From contig DOON01000010.1 in NCBI GenBank assembly GCA_003514865.1, positions 1 to 8,726 on the forward strand: DNA of 8,726 nt, read 5' to 3'. The notes under the pieces were generated by a model, which was not told the origin of the DNA, ran no database searches, and worked only from the letters and a program-made list of their open reading frames with translations. Shown piece by piece: positions 8,080-8,726 of the stretch. The position numbers and the translations under genes were made by a program. This stretch comes from Clostridiales bacterium (GTDB taxonomy: Bacteria; Bacillota_A; Clostridia; Tissierellales; Sedimentibacteraceae). Each line of letters opens with the position of its first letter. Within the stretch, counting starts at the first letter, position 1.

Positions 8080-8108
8080 TATATGCGCTATACATTCCGA
8101 TAGTACAA
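8080..8108 (-). promoter_or_regulatory. Candidate promoter of the sipL-like gene
   Basis: On the minus strand TTGTAC (8108-8103), 17 bases, then CATATA (8085-8080), continuing as CATATACATT. The first two boxes read as a weak sigma-A promoter. The CATATACAT stretch also vaguely resembles the CATACA-type -10 of the mother-cell factor sigma-E, which controls sipL in C. difficile. I cannot decide between the two from sequence. Confidence 0.3.
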
Positions 8109-8137
8109 CTTTGGCATAAAATTTTTTAAAAAAACCA

Positions 8138-8166
8138 TTGACCTTTTACTTTTTTTAATATAGAAT
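8138..8166 (+). promoter_or_regulatory. Probable sigma-A promoter of pyrG
   Basis: TTGACC (8138-8143), a 17-base T-rich spacer (8144-8160) and TAGAAT (8161-8166) match the sigma-A consensus with one mismatch in each box. Initiation would fall near 8172-8173, about 160 bases before the pyrG ATG, which places the hairpin at 8231-8263 inside the leader. Confidence 0.65.
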
Positions 8167-8230
8167 TGGAAAGTAATATTTATATAAATTATATAATTTT
8201 ATTTTTTGACGAACTATATATGTTTATGAT

Positions 8231-8275
8231 AGAGACTAAAAAAAAAACCCCTTTTTTGTCTCTGTTTTTATGTTT
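8231..8275 (+). terminator. Leader hairpin with T-run upstream of pyrG, a probable attenuator
   Basis: AGAGAC (8231-8236) pairs with GTCTCT (8258-8263), and after a single bulged T (8237) A8238-A8243 pairs with T8252-T8257. The loop is AAAACCCC (8244-8251). The stem is followed by G, five T, ATG and three T (8264-8275), as in a moderate intrinsic terminator. The only upstream neighbour is transcribed the other way, so a terminator here can only act on the pyrG leader transcript. In Bacillus and Lactococcus, pyrG is known to be controlled by leader attenuation responding to CTP. The loop CCCC is complementary to GGGG at 8278-8281 (see findings). Confidence 0.6.
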
Positions 8276-8297
8276 AAGGGGATTATCAAATATTTAG

Positions 8298-8726
<429 letters not shown>

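Noticed and set aside
8122..8133. TTTTTTAAAAAA palindrome upstream of the pyrG promoter
   Set aside because: Such runs are expected in AT-rich intergenic DNA; no GC pairs stabilise it and no function is indicated.
8269..8281. TATGTT followed by GGGG read as a Bacillus-type pyrG start that would allow G-tract reiteration
   Set aside because: There is no -35 box at suitable distance, and no C/U-rich terminator lies downstream of the GGGG.

Overview
The window is an AT-rich stretch of ordinary chromosome. It most likely comes from an endospore-forming member of the Firmicutes, class Clostridia. Three things point there: the gene order yybS-gdpP-rplI-dnaB, which is typical of Firmicutes; a SipL-type protein with SPOCS (DUF3794) repeats and a C-terminal LysM domain, a clostridial spore-coat morphogenesis factor; and heavy use of ATA and AGA codons with strong AAAGGAGG-type ribosome binding sites, including upstream of TTG start codons. 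I see no mobile element, CRISPR array, tRNA or rRNA.

Layout. At the left edge, on the minus strand, lies most of an S41 (CtpA/CtpB-type) carboxy-terminal processing protease; its 3' end is outside the window. A 307-bp divergent intergenic region (1322-1628) holds good sigma-A-type promoters for both directions. On the plus strand follows a tight operon: yybS (DUF2232 membrane protein), gdpP (c-di-AMP phosphodiesterase), rplI (ribosomal protein L9) and dnaB (replicative helicase). It closes with a strong bidirectional hairpin terminator at 6434-6461. Converging on the same terminator from the right is the minus-strand sipL-like gene, which starts at a TTG (8030) behind a near-perfect ribosome binding site. 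The last 300-bp intergenic region (8031-8330) separates it from pyrG (CTP synthase). It carries a good promoter and a terminator-like leader hairpin, so pyrG is probably controlled by attenuation. pyrG runs off the right edge.

How the genes work together. The central operon links c-di-AMP turnover (GdpP) with a membrane protein of unknown role (YybS), a ribosomal protein and the replicative helicase; this is a conserved Firmicutes grouping rather than a single pathway. The SipL-like protein would act in spore-coat attachment in the mother cell. The S41 protease acts outside the membrane and could serve envelope maintenance or sporulation. pyrG provides CTP.

I found no convincing new multi-gene system. 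The points most worth a second look are small. The rplI gene keeps the family's first beta strand in frame, but has no ATG, GTG or TTG where that strand should begin. The pyrG leader hairpin has a CCCC loop that can pair with a downstream GGGG in the geometry of an H-type pseudoknot. A perfect small hairpin sits between the yybS stop codon and the gdpP ribosome binding site.
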